Origin: Ilex aquifolium
Lineage: Eukaryota; Streptophyta; Magnoliopsida; Aquifoliales; Aquifoliaceae
Assembly: GCA_951799425.1 (NCBI GenBank)
Contig: OX637402.1
Coordinates: 8,026,001 to 8,090,000, forward strand
Direction of reading: 5' to 3'
Length of the DNA: 64,000 bases
Every line of letters begins with the position of its first letter. The first letter of the stretch is position 1. Made by a program: the position numbers and the translations under genes. The notes beneath the pieces are model-generated. The model was given only the letters and a program-made list of their open reading frames with translations. It made no database searches and was not told the origin of the DNA. Below are positions 40,537-52,112 of this stretch, piece by piece.

Positions 40537-41106
40537 TGATGGGTCAAGCCCAAATAGCCCAGTTTATGTGAAAAGGCCCAACCTCGATTGAAGAGCCCAA
40601 CCATGCAAAGACCCATCAAGCCCAAGTTCAAGTCAAATCCAGCTGGGGCTCTCCTCCAAAGGAATTGGAATACGGGGGAGAGAAATGCGGCGCACGGAGA
40701 AACCCTACCAAATTTATAATTACCAAAACAAGTAGGAAATCCCTCCCTCACGTCACCGCCTCACCTAAAAACCCTAACTTTATAAATGTAAGCCCTCTCA
40801 TCATCTAGGGCATGCCTCCCAAAAACCTCCTCTCCTACCTTGCACAACATTGTTGTTCCTCTCTCCCTCAAAGCACTGTAGCTCTCCGGTGTAAACCCTC
40901 TGGTGACGATTATTCATTAATAAAGAACACCAAGGCCATCGTTGCCATTCAAAGTGGACGTAGGCCACGGCCGAACCCCTATAAACCTCTGTGTTGATCT
41001 TTTATTTGCTATTTTGGTCATTGATTGTTTGTTTACTGCACATTCATCAATACCTATTCACCTTCTTGACTGTTGAACTTGCACGAAACCAATTTGTGCA
41101 TCATCA
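40537..41106 (+). repeat. 3' LTR of the TR-GAG element
   Basis: TGATGGGTCAAGCCC...GCATCATCA, 570 bp, and an undisturbed copy of the site where the 5' LTR received its solo-LTR insertion (near 40929-40944). Confidence 0.95.
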
Positions 41107-41903
41107 GGTAGTATAACTTATGTGGTTTCATTATTTTGTTTTTTGTATTAATAGTTGGTGCACGTGTGTGTTGTACGTCAATTATTTTAATTTTTTTTTT
41201 TATAAAAAAATAGAGAAATTGGACTAATTTTCTTTATATGGAGATGATAATATATTACATGATGATTGTTGAATTTTATGGGGCTTACTTGTCCACTCAA
41301 AATTTTTCTTATATTTTAGGTTGTATAAACTGAATTGCAAAAGGTTAAATTTTTTTTTTTTGAATTGAATTGCATTTAAAAACTGTAATGTTTTACTTCA
41401 ATAAGAGATTAATAGTTGGATGACTGATGATTTATTGAACTAATAAGAAGTTATTACAATAAGTCATTATTGTATTTTTATCTTTTTAAGGATAATATTA
41501 TCAATTAAATTATTTTGACAAGTATTGACATTCAAAAGTAGTATATAGATTATTACATCTATTCAAATATTTATTTTTTAATGAATTTGGATATCCACTA
41601 TATACCTATAAACATATGATGTAATTTGGTGATTATTTAATACAATAGAGGAGAAATCAATGTGCTAAATGTTAAAATCGTCTCTAATCAACTTATTCGG
41701 ATCAGAATGAATATCTATTTTAACGAATTCATATATGCGTTGTGAAAAATAAAATTCGTTAGACAATTGAATAGGATTCGGATCACATTTTTTAAATAGG
41801 ATTTGGATCAAATTTATATTGATTGGAAAGAAGATAATCAAAAGTCAAAAAATGAATTTATTAGTTGAATTAATGCAACTAATAAAAAAATAAAAAAAAT
41901 CCT

Positions 41904-42256
41904 CAAAAATGATAAAGTAGACATTGTAGATTTTTTTAAGGATAAATAAGAAAAATCAAAAGTTTTTCTCTTAAGCCACTTTAAAAATGATAAAGTACAC
42001 ATTATAGAATTATTGAATGATAAATAAGAAAATAAAAAAATTTCACTTAAGTCACTTTTATTAGTCATATAGATATAGATATAGAACCTCAAAAAAGGAT
42101 AAAGTGGATATTATAATTTTTAAAGGATAAATAAGAAAATCAAAAAAAAAATTCCTAAACCACTTTAAAAAGGATAAAGTAGGCATTATAGTATTATTTC
42201 AGGAAAAATAAGGAAATTAAAATTTTTTCACTTAAACTACTTTTATTAGTAGCAAT
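41904..42256. repeat. four tandem units of an AT-rich 75-95 bp repeat
   Basis: Units share GATAAAGTAGACATTATAGA, AAGGATAAATAAGAAA and TTCACTTAAGCCACTTT, with 80-90% similarity by eye. Two units end in TTTTATTAGTNATATAG. A fifth unit lies apart at 42482-42576. Confidence 0.85.
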
Positions 42257-42481
42257 AAAAATTGAAGCAGCGAAAATCATGGGAACATATCCAAAAACTG
42301 GTATACAAACACAATGTAGACCCAAATCTCATAATAATGCTAAAGAACTGAACCCAAAATACATAACATAAATAAAATCGCTTTGAATTTTGATTTTATG
42401 GGGATGTTGGTAGCTTTGAATATTGGATTCTTAGAGCAGTAGTGTAGGATGACGGGAAAAGCCATGTCCAATTGCTCCTCG

Positions 42482-42576
42482 TTGTCGTCAAAAAAAGATA
42501 AAGTAGACATTATAGAATTATTTAAGGATAAGTAAGGAAATCAAAAGCTTTTCACTTAAGCCACTTTTATTAGTAA
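42482..42576. repeat. detached fifth unit of the AT-rich repeat
   Basis: Closest to the presumed consensus: GATAAAGTAGACATTATAGA ... TTCACTTAAGCCACTTTTAT, about 230 bp beyond the tandem block. Confidence 0.85.
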
Positions 42577-43004
42577 TATAGATTTAATGAGTTAATTGAT
42601 ATATGGCGACAATGAATTTTGATTTGTTTTTTTATCAAAAAAATAATATAAAACTATTAAATACGACATAAATTAAAGTGGTTATCAAATATATATTTTA
42701 CGTTAGTTTTCATAATAATTTCTTAAATAGAAATGACAACCAAACATGTTTTCTATTTTAACTTTTTAACACACACAAAAAAAAACAAAAACTATTTATG
42801 TTTTCATTTTTTTAAACAGAAAACTGACAACGTTAACAAATGCAACATTCTCTCTCATGTCGTCTTTATTTCACCTATCTATTAGTGCTTTCATTCATCA
42901 TTGTAATAGTGACTAACTGAAGTAAATCAAAGAAAAATAAATTACTCTAAATTATCCCATGGTCTTGTTGTGCTAGATAATACTAGTGCAACAAATAATA
43001 TAAG

Positions 43005-43168
43005 GTGCATTTGGTAATGTTTTTATTTTTATGTTTTCAAAAAAAAATAGAAACATAATCAATTTTTATTTTTTTTGTGGAAAAAAGCTGAAACAAAAAA
43101 TATGTTTTGTTGTAGTTTTTGTTTTAAAAAATCTGAAAACTAAAACAGAAACCATGTTTAGAAAGCAC
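43005..43168. mobile_element. short hAT-like MITE (about 165 bp)
   Basis: The left end is GTGCATTTGGTAATGTTTTT; the complement of the right end is GTGCTTTCTAAACATGGTTT. The GTGCRTTTGGTAAYG terminus is common among plant MITEs. AT-rich interior, no clear target duplication. Confidence 0.55.
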
Positions 43169-43859
43169 TTTAATTTATGTCATATATTTTAGCTTTATAT
43201 TAATTCTATCCTATAAACACATACATCCATCAACCCATAAAAATAAGGCAAAAAGCAAAATAATAGAAAATCTTTAGTCATTAAACATCCTAATTCATCC
43301 CATTGTTGAACATTCTGCCAAATATAAAATAGTACGCCATAATCACTTAACTACAAATCCTAATAGGTAGTATAAATTTCAAGAACATTAGTGCACAATA
43401 CAAGAACAGTGGTTATCGACCACTATATCTATTCACGTAAGTGATATTTCTCACCACGGTAAGAGAATAAAACACCTGGCATGTTTGTTTAGTCCGAATC
43501 CATAATATAGTATTTATCTGTGAAACACAATATAGGAATTGTATATTATTTGAAAAATATGTCACTTATATATTACTTTTCTAAATTCCACTGATAAATT
43601 TACCTCCAGTCGGCATTAGAAACATGTTGACTGGATTAGTAACACACTCATAAAACACTCTTGAGTCATGAGCAGTTCCTTCTCATCCACTCAACACAAA
43701 TGTAAATCGCATGTCAAAGGAGCATGCATACATTACGTTCTGAGTTGGTATAGTAGCCTTTCCACAGTATCGTACTTGCTCATCTATTGGAACACGTGCA
43801 TCGATATGGGTACTATTAATAGGTTGTTCTCAAAGTACTGTATTTATTTCGTAGCTGCT
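43169..43859. other. host intergenic sequence
   Basis: AT-rich with no gene I can support. A 108-codon plus-strand ORF (43668-43994) runs into the neighbouring LTR and shows no domain. Confidence 0.5.
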
Positions 43860-43999
43860 TGCTTGGTTGTTTCTGTTGTAGTATATTCTAACCTCCTAAC
43901 ATCATCCCTCAATGCGTATAGTCTATGCGTGGAGGGGAGTGTCACTCTCCTTTGGAATGATGTCAAAAGAAAGGGCAACGGAATGGTGGAATGAATGAA

Positions 44000-44000
<1 letters not shown>

Positions 44001-44044
<44 letters not shown>
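44001..44044. repeat. (TG)n microsatellite
   Basis: About 22 TG dinucleotides within the family C solo LTR; the ORF reading THTHTH across it is an artefact. Confidence 0.98.
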
Positions 44045-44046
<2 letters not shown>

Positions 44047-45049
44047 CAAAAATGCTTCCCAAGCGCAAGAAGACTTTTGTGTGTCGTGTTTTACTTGGAA
44101 CCGTATTCCAAGGTCGTCTCCTCAGGGAAGGAGGTGAATCGTGTGTAAGGTAATTTTGGTGAAAGAAAAGTGTAAAATCTTTTGTTGTTTGAAGTTGGTT
44201 TGTGATTTGTGTTGTGATGAAATTGAAATGGGAAACAAGTGTTGGCTAATCTGAAGGGTTCACTCCAATGGGAATGCCAAGTCGACTCGAACCCTTCCTC
44301 CAATGGTGCATAGATGAACGATTGATTCGTGGGAAGCGAGGGACGAGATGGAAGTGAGGATCCAAGCATAACCCGTGACAAGTCTACGAGATATCAAAGA
44401 CTCACACCATGTCCTCACTCAACTCAGTTAAACCGAACCATCGTACACCGAGGGGAGGAAAGAAGATGAGTTGAAATGGCATACCCAAGAGGAGGTCTCC
44501 CTTGGATTAGCCAACTTAAAGACTTAACTACTCATGCTTAAGGTAAAGACAACAATGTAATGAGAAGACATTATGAAGAAATGAAGATTGGAGCTAAGCA
44601 TAAATGAAATACACCAATATAAGTTTCGGATAATTTATACATGTCCATCACCTCTTACTAAAGAGTGAATGAGAAACAATTCATTCTTCATGGCTTTGGT
44701 AAAACTAGAAAAGTGAGTGATGCTCATCCCTCCAAGTAGAGGAGTTACAAGGTAAAACCATATTACACAAGGAGCCGATTTTCGACAAAGAATGAGTGAA
44801 TCACGTTCCACCTTTCATGACTTTGGTAAAACTCTAGAAAAGTGGAAGAGTTTCACTCCTCTAAGGGAAAAAGGAAGCTCAAACAAAGTAAAAGAAAGCA
44901 ATAAATTAAAAGAAAGCAATAATACAATAAAAGAAAGCAATACTTAAATTAGAAGGAAGCAATTAAAAGAAAGCAATAATACAATAAAAGAAATCAATTA
45001 CTTTTGGAGGGTTTTCCACAACCAAAAAAATGATCTTTACAAGCCCCAA

Positions 45050-45310
45050 GTGGTGGTATTTATAGGCAACCAAAAGATGCCATTTACAAGCCCCAAAAGA
45101 TGTCTTTTACAAGCCCAAAGAAGATGCCCTTTACATGCCCCAAGAAGATGCCCTTTACAAGCCCCAAGAAGAGCTTGAATTACACTTTGATCCCCCTTTG
45201 TTTTGAGCTTTAATAATTGACACCCTATAGTTTGTAGCTTTGATAATTGGCTCCCCAGTAATTTGTAGCTTTGACACAATTGGCTCCCCAGTAATTTGTA
45301 GCTTTGACGC
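45050..45310 (-). repeat. short tandem repeats in family C LTR U3
   Basis: Five copies of about 22 bp, ATGCCNTTTACAAGCCCCAA (45070-45170), then three of about 30 bp with CCCAGTAATTTGTAGCTTTG (45215-45310). Confidence 0.85.
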
Positions 45311-45616
45311 ACAAAACCCTGAAAAGAACAACAATTAATGCATTATCCATAATTCACACACTAACCCTAATTTGACTTATTTTGACTAGTTTAACTTTGT
45401 TTAACTAACACAATTGTCTTATTAACTTAATTAAATTATGCATTAATTAGGGTTAATCACTGCTCATAGTTGTATTTATACTCTGTTCTTCCTTTCAATT
45501 GGTCTATTATTTTGTTCCAAGTTGGTTTATCAAAAGTAGATGAGTCTTTGCTCTAACCTGAAACTTCTAAATCCATCAATTCAACAAAAAATGCCTCATT
45601 TTAAGACGACCATTAC

Positions 45617-46120
45617 CTTTTAGCTTTTTTAGCTGCAATCTCAACAACATCATCATCCTTATATGTAATAGCCTTAACAAAAAGGCAGAAACATATAACA
45701 CACAGGCAGAAACAGACACATGCACACATAAACACGCGCGTGCATATACACACACATGCACACACACACACACATGCACACACCAAAAAACGTAGAAACA
45801 CACACACACGCACACACATACACCAAGAAACACACATAAACACACATTAAGAGAGAAAGAGATGGATCAATGTATAAATACTCTTAGATCTGCAACAACA
45901 CTCTTAGATATGCACATATACTCTTATATCTATGTATATATCTAGAGAGAGGGTGAGATCCATATAAAATACTTACGTTTCAGAGAGAGTTGAAGATTGA
46001 GCTTGAGAGATTGCTTAAAGAATCTCTCTGCCTGAACAACGCATATCAACTAGAGACCGACAAAGAGAAGGCAGTTGAGAGGAAGAAGAGAAACCCTAGT
46101 GAAGGGGGGGTTTAAATACT
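45617..46120 (-). other. possible 5' end of a small host gene
   Basis: Minus strand: GTATTTAAAC at 46112-46121 as a TATA-like box, a telo box (the complement of AAACCCTAG, 46091-46099), and a pyrimidine-rich leader CTCTTCTTCCTCTC. A donor AAAC/GTAAGTATTT ends exon 1 at 45977. After a (CA)n-rich intron, acceptor TTTTTGTTAAG opens an exon at 45672 encoding AITYKDDDVVEIAAKKAK, which ends at a donor (AAAAG/GTAATGG, 45617) or in a stop two codons later. A telo box with such a leader is typical of genes for the translation machinery or of nuclear basic proteins. I do not recognise the protein; the family C solo LTR lies 153 bp downstream. Confidence 0.35.
45715..45840. repeat. (CA)n-rich interrupted microsatellite
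   Basis: CACACA/CGCGCG/CATACA tracts; Cys/Val-rich ORFs on the minus strand here are artefacts of the repeat. Confidence 0.95.
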
Positions 46121-46357
46121 TCCAACAAAAAAGTAGCATTTTTGCAGCCAATAAGGTTCGATGGGTGGATAAACTCTCCTTTCACCGCTTGCTTGTTTCC
46201 CTTTTTTTGTTGTTTTTAAAAACAACAATTTGTTGTTCGTAAAAATGGGTCTTGTTTTAAAAACAAGGTAGATGAAAAAAAAATACGAAAACATAAACAC
46301 AAATGCATTTTTTTTTTCGCAAAAACTGAAAATAAAAACATGAAAACCAAAAATAAA

Positions 46358-46785
46358 GGCCCTATTTGATTGGGATCACCAAAACTATTTTTCTGTTTTT
46401 AGAAACAGCTTTTGGAAGAAAAGTTGTTTGACCAACTGCTTTCTGTTTTTATTTTTTGAAAACTAAGAACAAAAAGTGGATATATTTAGAGAACAAATTA
46501 TGACTGTTTTATGTGTGTTTGGAAACAACATTTCCAGAATTTAGAAAACACCACCACCATCACCACAACGTCCACCACCACCACCACCACTACATTTCTA
46601 TTTTCATTATTTTTTAGGTCACTGTCCAAACAAGTTTTACCATTTTCTATTTCGTAGAACTGGTTTTAGAATCATATAACCAAACAAGTTATGCGACACA
46701 AAAAAGAACAAAACATAGTTTTTAAAATTTTTTCCCAAAAATAGTTTTCAAATATTATTTTTTGAGACGCAAACCAAACAGGGCC
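46358..46785. mobile_element. MITE with GGCCCTRTTTGRTT ends (428 bp)
   Basis: The left terminus GGCCCTATTTGATTG and the complement of the right terminus, GGCCCTGTTTGGTTTG, form inverted repeats. The interior is AT-rich with further self-complementary pieces (AGTTGTTTGACCAACTGC). Flanks are AAAATAAA and AAAATGGT, only partly alike, so the target duplication is uncertain. This terminus is frequent in plant hAT-derived MITEs. Confidence 0.6.
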
Positions 46786-47841
46786 AAAATGGTTACCAAA
46801 GACAACCATAGAAACTTCTACGTTTTTATCAAAATGAGTACCACAATGAAAAAGAAGATGATAGAAGTATGTATTTAATGTTCTTTGGTGATGTAGACAA
46901 GGTATTTTAGTGGGTATAGTATATAATTCTATCTAAGGTTTGTTTCCTTTTCTTGGTAAGTACATGCATCAATGGACTTTTTCATATTTCTCTTTCCTAC
47001 CAAACAAAAATCCCATCATATGATAAAATTTTCATTTCTTGCATATTCATTCCTTACGCGTTCTCAACAACTTTACAGTTGTTTGCCAACCTGGATTGGC
47101 CATTGGTTGTGGATTTTTTTCTTGTTTTTTTTTGGTGAACATATCAATGAATGAACATTCAACCTTGTCTCATTAAATTGGAATCTATGGAACCCAAGGA
47201 CAGACTTTTTCTCCAACAAGTCCAACTAACAAAGATCAAACATACTAGAGTGCATCTACCTTCCACCATAGTTTTTCATAGGTCCTGAGGAACATGATGT
47301 TTCTTGATGACTTCTATCTTTTATTTTTCATAGTTGGTATCTAGGGATCATCATGTGGTTGTTGAACTGCTATAATTTCCTCTTCTCAGAAGGTGATCGG
47401 GTTATACAAGACTATATATATCAGTGAGGAATCCCCTCTACTTCTGGAGGGGATTGCTATAAAACAAGACTATGATGACCAAATAAATAATTATTATGAG
47501 TATGAGTATGCATGACGACCACGTAAATATTTATTACGAGTATGATAATGCGATATGACTGTGCTCGATAGGTACCTGCTAATTAAAAATGGAACATTGA
47601 TTAGGTGTAGGATAATTAAATGGGTATTGCATGTGACATAATTAATTTCCTTGATATATTTTAGTGCACATGGAATTAAGTGGGATGGTGAGCATGTAAT
47701 ATTAATTTGAGTAGGATGTATATAAATGTGTATATGTGTACACAAGGATATATATGTATATATAAATAAATTGTGCAAAGTCTATATATATAAGAGCAAT
47801 GCTATTGAGTCCTAATTTACTGACATAATTTACTGACCTAA
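46786..47841. other. host intergenic sequence
   Basis: No gene supported. Contains a small hairpin (AATCCCCTC/GAGGGGATT, about 47429-47454) followed by a directly repeated stretch of about 45 bp (ATTATTATGAGTATGA and ATTTATTACGAGTATGA), and a TATATA-rich tract at 47740-47795. Confidence 0.5.
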
Positions 47842-49566
47842 TGATGAGTGTGGAACATTGCATATTAAGCATCTTCATTGCATCAAATTTAAATTTTTTT
47901 GTAATGAATTTTTTGGGAAATGGATTCAAATTGACAATTAATGGAGACTGGCCTGATTACAGGTGATTTGGTTGGAAAGGCAGGCATAAAGCACCCCATC
48001 AAGTGATCGAGGTCAATGGGGAAGAAAGGACCTCATGACGGATGGCTTGGGAGTTCAAGGAACCAAGAATTCCAAGACAAGGGAAGACCTACCTGTAGAA
48101 GCCATGCAAGACCTATTGGTATAATCCATGCAAGACCTACCGGTAGAAGACTTGAGAGCTACTGGTAGAAAAGCCTACTGGAAAGCAACTACCAGTGCCC
48201 CTTGCAAGACCTACCGGTAGCATACTCTACTAGAAATAAACTATTGGTAGGTCACTTACGAGCTACCGGTAGATGATGCCCAGAAAGCCCAGGGTCACCC
48301 AGACCCTTCTCCAAACGACTCCTCCAACTACGGGGGCCCACCTTTTGTCATCTAATCCATGCTTTGATATCTCTAACACCTCATGATGATCTCCTAACCC
48401 CTACATTTATATTTGAAGCATGAGGGAGTGGGGAGCCAAGGGAGAGAGAGAGAGTGGTTGGAAAGCATGGGAGGACCACTCTTTGACTGATTTTGGAAAT
48501 TTTTGTGGACAATCTTTCTCCAATCACTCCAAGTCAGCCACTCATGCTATGAGAGAGGGGGATGAATGAAATTAAAGGCTGGCTACACAAAATTTCAGAT
48601 TATCATACTTTTAGAGAGTGAAGGTCCAAGGTAGAAGATGAAGTTCTAGAGAGAGAAAGCTGAGTTTTACATTTTCCTTCACCATTTTCATTGTAGTAAG
48701 CTCCGTTTCACATGTAATATTTTCATTTTGTACTTTAATCTCTTTTAATCAAGTTGTAATTATGTTTAGTTAAGTTTTCTAGTGGTTCATTTCTACATTT
48801 GGGTTCTATTTCCTTTAAACTTTACATTTTGAGTATGAATGGTTTTTCTTTTGTAGTTTAAACCTTCTCTTACATTAATACAAGTCTATGCTTGATTTTA
48901 CTACCATGTTTCTCTACTTCATATTTGTTCTTGCTTTTATCACACGTAGCTAAACTTTTAGTTGGCTAATCCAAGAGGGATTTCCTCTTAGGTATGTGAA
49001 ATTGACTCTCTTCTATTCTTCCTTGTAGTGTAAAGTGTTTGGTTTGACTAGGTTGAGTGCGGACGTGATTGTGGGCTTTTGATATGCCGTAGACTTATCA
49101 CGGGGTATGCTCTTGCCTAACACTACTACATTAGTCCCTCACTTCCTACGAATCAATTAAACACCGAGACACCATTGGTTGAATGAAATGAGTCAATTTT
49201 GAATTCCCATTGGAATGACGTCTATGGATTAGCCAACCTTGCTTTCTTGCATATTTCTTAACTTACAACTCACCAAATTTCAAATCACATGATTTTCTAA
49301 TTTTCATTTTTTCACAAATCACTCTTCAAACACCCGACCTTGCCTTCCCTGAGGAGACGAACTTGGAATACTCATTCCAAGTAAAACACAAACATTGCAA
49401 GTCTCTTTACACTTGGGGAACACTTTTGCACACACACGTTTTTGTTCATCCACACAATTTTCCCACTTCTTACATTGAACTTGAGGGAGAAAGACACTCA
49501 CCAATCTATATAAGTCATATACAAATAATCGGGTTCGAGTTAGAAGTTAGGGAAAATGATCAAGCA
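47842..49566 (+). repeat. 5' LTR, family C
   Basis: TGATGAGTGTGG...GATCAAGCA, 1725 bp. The start aligns with TGATGAACACAAAATATTG of copy 1 and the end matches CAAGCA. CTACCGGTAG-type palindromes lie at 48100-48270. Confidence 0.78.
48100..48270. repeat. CTACCGGTAG palindromes in the family C 5' LTR
   Basis: Four perfect and several degenerate (CTACTGGTAG, CTATTGGTAG) copies, in the same part of the LTR where copy 1 (9925-9995) has GTACCGGTAC. Confidence 0.9.
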
Positions 49567-49567
49567 T

Positions 49568-49590
49568 TTTTTGCGCCATTGTCAGGGAAG
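49568..49590 (+). promoter_or_regulatory. degenerate primer-binding site of the outer element
   Basis: TTTTTGCGCCATTGTCAGGG resembles the Athila/Tat consensus TTGGCGCCGTTGCCGGGGA and directly follows the LTR. Confidence 0.7.
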
Positions 49591-49701
49591 GCTAAGTGTC
49601 GAAATTGAAGGTGATTTGGGGACAACAGAGGTAAGTCTCGTGATTCTCATCACGGGCTGAGGTACGTTGCTCCTTCGTACATATTTTTCTGCACATTTCC
49701 A

Positions 49702-50037
49702 ATTATAATTAGTGTTTTTGCATGTGGGGACGTGATAATCAAAATAGACTAGTAAGACGTAATATAGACCAAGACCCACCCGAGGATGCCGAAGACAATT
49801 TTGGGGATAATGGTGCTAATAATCCTAGGGGCAGGGGAGTGCAAAACACCTGAGTGCCAAACCCCTGAGTGCAATTCCACCCTCCGAGAAATGAAGGAAA
49901 TAATCTCCCTTTTGATCCTCCGGCGAGATTAATGAGAGATTATATCCAACCTACTAGAAGCACCACCCTTCATGCATACTTCTACCTGTGCAAGCGCATA
50001 GCTTCCTAGTCAAATCAGGCATGTTGCAATTACTTCA
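49702..50037 (+). pseudogene. outer element gag, first part
   Basis: Plus-strand gag start. RDNQNRLVRRNIDQDPPEDA, an acidic/Asn-rich stretch, then FDPPARLMRDYIQPTRST, which is typical of the region before the capsid core in Athila/Tat gag. It is interrupted by the LTR of the nested Athila-like element. Fossil. Confidence 0.65.
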
Positions 50038-51257
50038 TGTTGTCCGACTTTGATATTGACAATTTACGTGCAAGTATAAACGATCAACAAGTACTAAAGT
50101 GATGAGTAGAGTATCGTTCCCACAGAAAATTATTACTAATAATTTCCAAGTACTAACTTTATATCAATTCTATTTTATTTAATCAATTGAAATTAAACTA
50201 TGAAATTACTAATTTAAAAATAAATCTAAAACTACTAAACAAGGATTGATTCCACCAGATAAAAGAACTTAAGATTACAACTTCCCCTAATGTTTCGTAT
50301 AAATCTTTTCACTCTCCTTCCAGTTAATTAATCAAAATAAGTTGTTAACTGAGAATTCAAAATTATTTATTAAACCTCTTCCGATGGTTAGATAAAAATA
50401 TCTCTCCCAATTAAATCACTGTATTCCTATGCAATATAAATTGGAACAGATTCATTAAGCTCAAACTCTCATAAAAGTTACGCACGACATATAGGTGTAT
50501 TCCTATCCTATACACAAACCCAGTTAGGCCTTAGAATTCACCTTCCAATTTCATCTAGGGAATCAAATTAATTGCTGGCCAAACAATCATATATCAAACA
50601 CAAAATATGATAAACAACTTATGTATGATTAATAATAACTGAAAATGAGAACAAATTAATTTAACTATACATCAGTTTCCATTGCAATCTTAATAAAAAA
50701 AATTAGTTCATAACGTAATTGAAAAACATCATCCTCAAATTAATCAACACCTCAGAAAATCAAAAACTAAAAGTAAGAGAAAAGAATGAAACTGTGTTGC
50801 AATCTTTAATCTCTCTCTAGCCTCCAATTCTGATCTCCTTCGCGTTGCTTACTTCGATCTTTCCCTTTAATTCACTATCAATCATTGGTTCTCTATGTGT
50901 TAGCATCCCTCCTTAACAGTATATATATCAACCCTAACATGTGTGTAGCATGAGAGTTCAATTCCTACTCAAAAACAAGTCAGAACTCGTATCTCAAGCT
51001 GAAGCCTGCGCTGCAACCCCGCAAAACAACGCATCAGCGCCGATCAATTTCCATGGGCGCAGCTGCCTTTGTTGCTCAGTCCTCAATTAATCCAAAACTT
51101 AGGCTATCAAATGACCTTTTTTTCCTTCCAAATCATGATCCCTACAAAACAAAATTAAAACACACAAAACGAATAAAAATGAACATAAAATACTTGGAAA
51201 CTCGCAATTTCATCAAACCAAGAATATTCAATTCGTAGGTATAAAACTCACTCATCA
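50038..51257 (-). repeat. 3' LTR of the Athila-like element
   Basis: TGTTGTCCGACTTTG...ACTCATCA on the plus strand, 1220 bp, homologous to 62059-63314 throughout. Confidence 0.9.
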
Positions 51258-51300
51258 AATACCCACAAACTTAAATCTTTGCTTGTCCTCAAGCAAAATA
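51258..51300 (-). promoter_or_regulatory. polypurine-tract region of the Athila-like element
   Basis: On the minus strand CTTGAGGACAAGCAAAG is followed by TTTAAGTTTGTGGGTATT and then the LTR start TGATGAGT. This is the conserved Athila context (TTTAAGTTTGGGGGTRTTTGATGAGT) in slightly decayed form. Confidence 0.8.
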
Positions 51301-51974
51301 CTAAGAACAAAAACTATAAAAATTAACTCTAACAACCAACTTGTAACGCCCCAAAATCCACCTTGGACGGCATTACAATTTAAAACCATTCATATCATGA
51401 GAGCAACTAATAAATTTCATAAACAAAGGAACTTTCATTCATCATCCAAAAGAATAGACCAAACCATGGCCATTACATCCAAAAGAATATGCCCAACTAT
51501 GGCAACTACATTCCAAAAATCAACTATTAATTTGCAGCGGAATAACAAAAATATTAATATGAACAATATTCCCAAAAGGAATCCCCTCGTCTAGCACGTA
51601 ATAAGCAAGATCCTATATAGTTCCCTCCGGATCTACATGCCCATCAGCTTGAGTTTCCCAAGGCACCTGCTCATCAACTCCGAGCCCTTCCTCTAAATCA
51701 TAACCTGAAAATATATTATTTGTAGGGGGTGAACACTAAGCTCTGTAGCCACATCCTCCCAAACTCGAACAAGGTTTAGAAACATATAAAACAAGTCGGT
51801 CTCGTTTCACAAATATCATATATATTACTTTTGAAGGAAAATCATGACATTTTAATAGATCTCTAGTTTACGAACAACAATAAAGTTAAACGGAGAGGGG
51901 AAACCAATTATCAACATGGAGCCATACAATTTCCCAAAAGTAAACCAATAACTCACACATGATATAATATGGTT

Positions 51975-52112
51975 CTCTTTGGCATGAGCATCCTTACAAG
52001 GAACCTCTCACCCTCAAGGTCTTGTTTCTTTGGCATGAGCATCCTTACAAGGAACCTCTCACCCTCAAGGTCTTGTTTCTTTGGCATGAGCATCCTTACA
52101 AGGTGCCTCTCA
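51975..52112 (-). repeat. 51-bp tandem repeat, about 2.7 units
   Basis: TTGGCATGAGCATCCTTACA... repeats at 51-bp spacing (51981, 52032, 52083). The core GCATCCTTACAAGGAACCTC is the complement of the M2 core of the array at 13962-14680. Confidence 0.95.

Larger units (their letters stand above)
33724..41106 (+). mobile_element. gag-only terminal-repeat retrotransposon (TR-GAG type)
   Basis: Plus-strand element with the perfect 5-bp duplication GGTAG (33719-33723 and 41107-41111). LTRs of about 570 bp (TGATGGGTCAA...GCATCATCA) differ at roughly 15 sites, so about 97% identity. The primer-binding site TTGGCGCCGTCTGTGGGAA follows the 5' LTR; a G-rich polypurine tract precedes the 3' LTR. Inside is a gag region and then 2.4 kb of repeat-rich, GC-rich DNA with no protease, RT or integrase. 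Its 5' LTR carries solo LTR 34129-36823. Without that insert it is about 4.7 kb. The ends look whole; gag has about four breaks. Mobilisation in trans by a Tat-type element is likely, given the shared primer site. Confidence 0.92.
41107..43004. other. host AT-rich intergenic DNA
   Basis: No credible gene. Strongly AT-rich with many homopolymer runs. Contains the local repeat family described at 41904-42256 and 42482-42576. Confidence 0.6.
43860..45459 (-). mobile_element. solo LTR, family C copy 2
   Basis: TGCTTGGTTG...GGGTTAATCA on the plus strand, 1600 bp, with the perfect duplication CTGCT (43855-43859 and 45460-45464). On the minus strand it ends CCAAGCA like copy 1, and shares CCTGAGGAGACGACCTTGGA and GAGAGTGACACTCCC with it. 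The minus-strand U3 shows CCTATAAATACC near 45060. It holds a (TG)n tract at 44001-44044 and short repeats at 45050-45310. Confidence 0.88.

Noticed and set aside
43844-44068. ORF with a His-Thr repeat
   Set aside because: Artefact of the (TG)n tract in the family C solo LTR.
45576-45845. Cys/Val-rich small proteins on the minus strand
   Set aside because: They read through a (CA)n microsatellite; only the last 18 codons (45617-45672) look like an exon.
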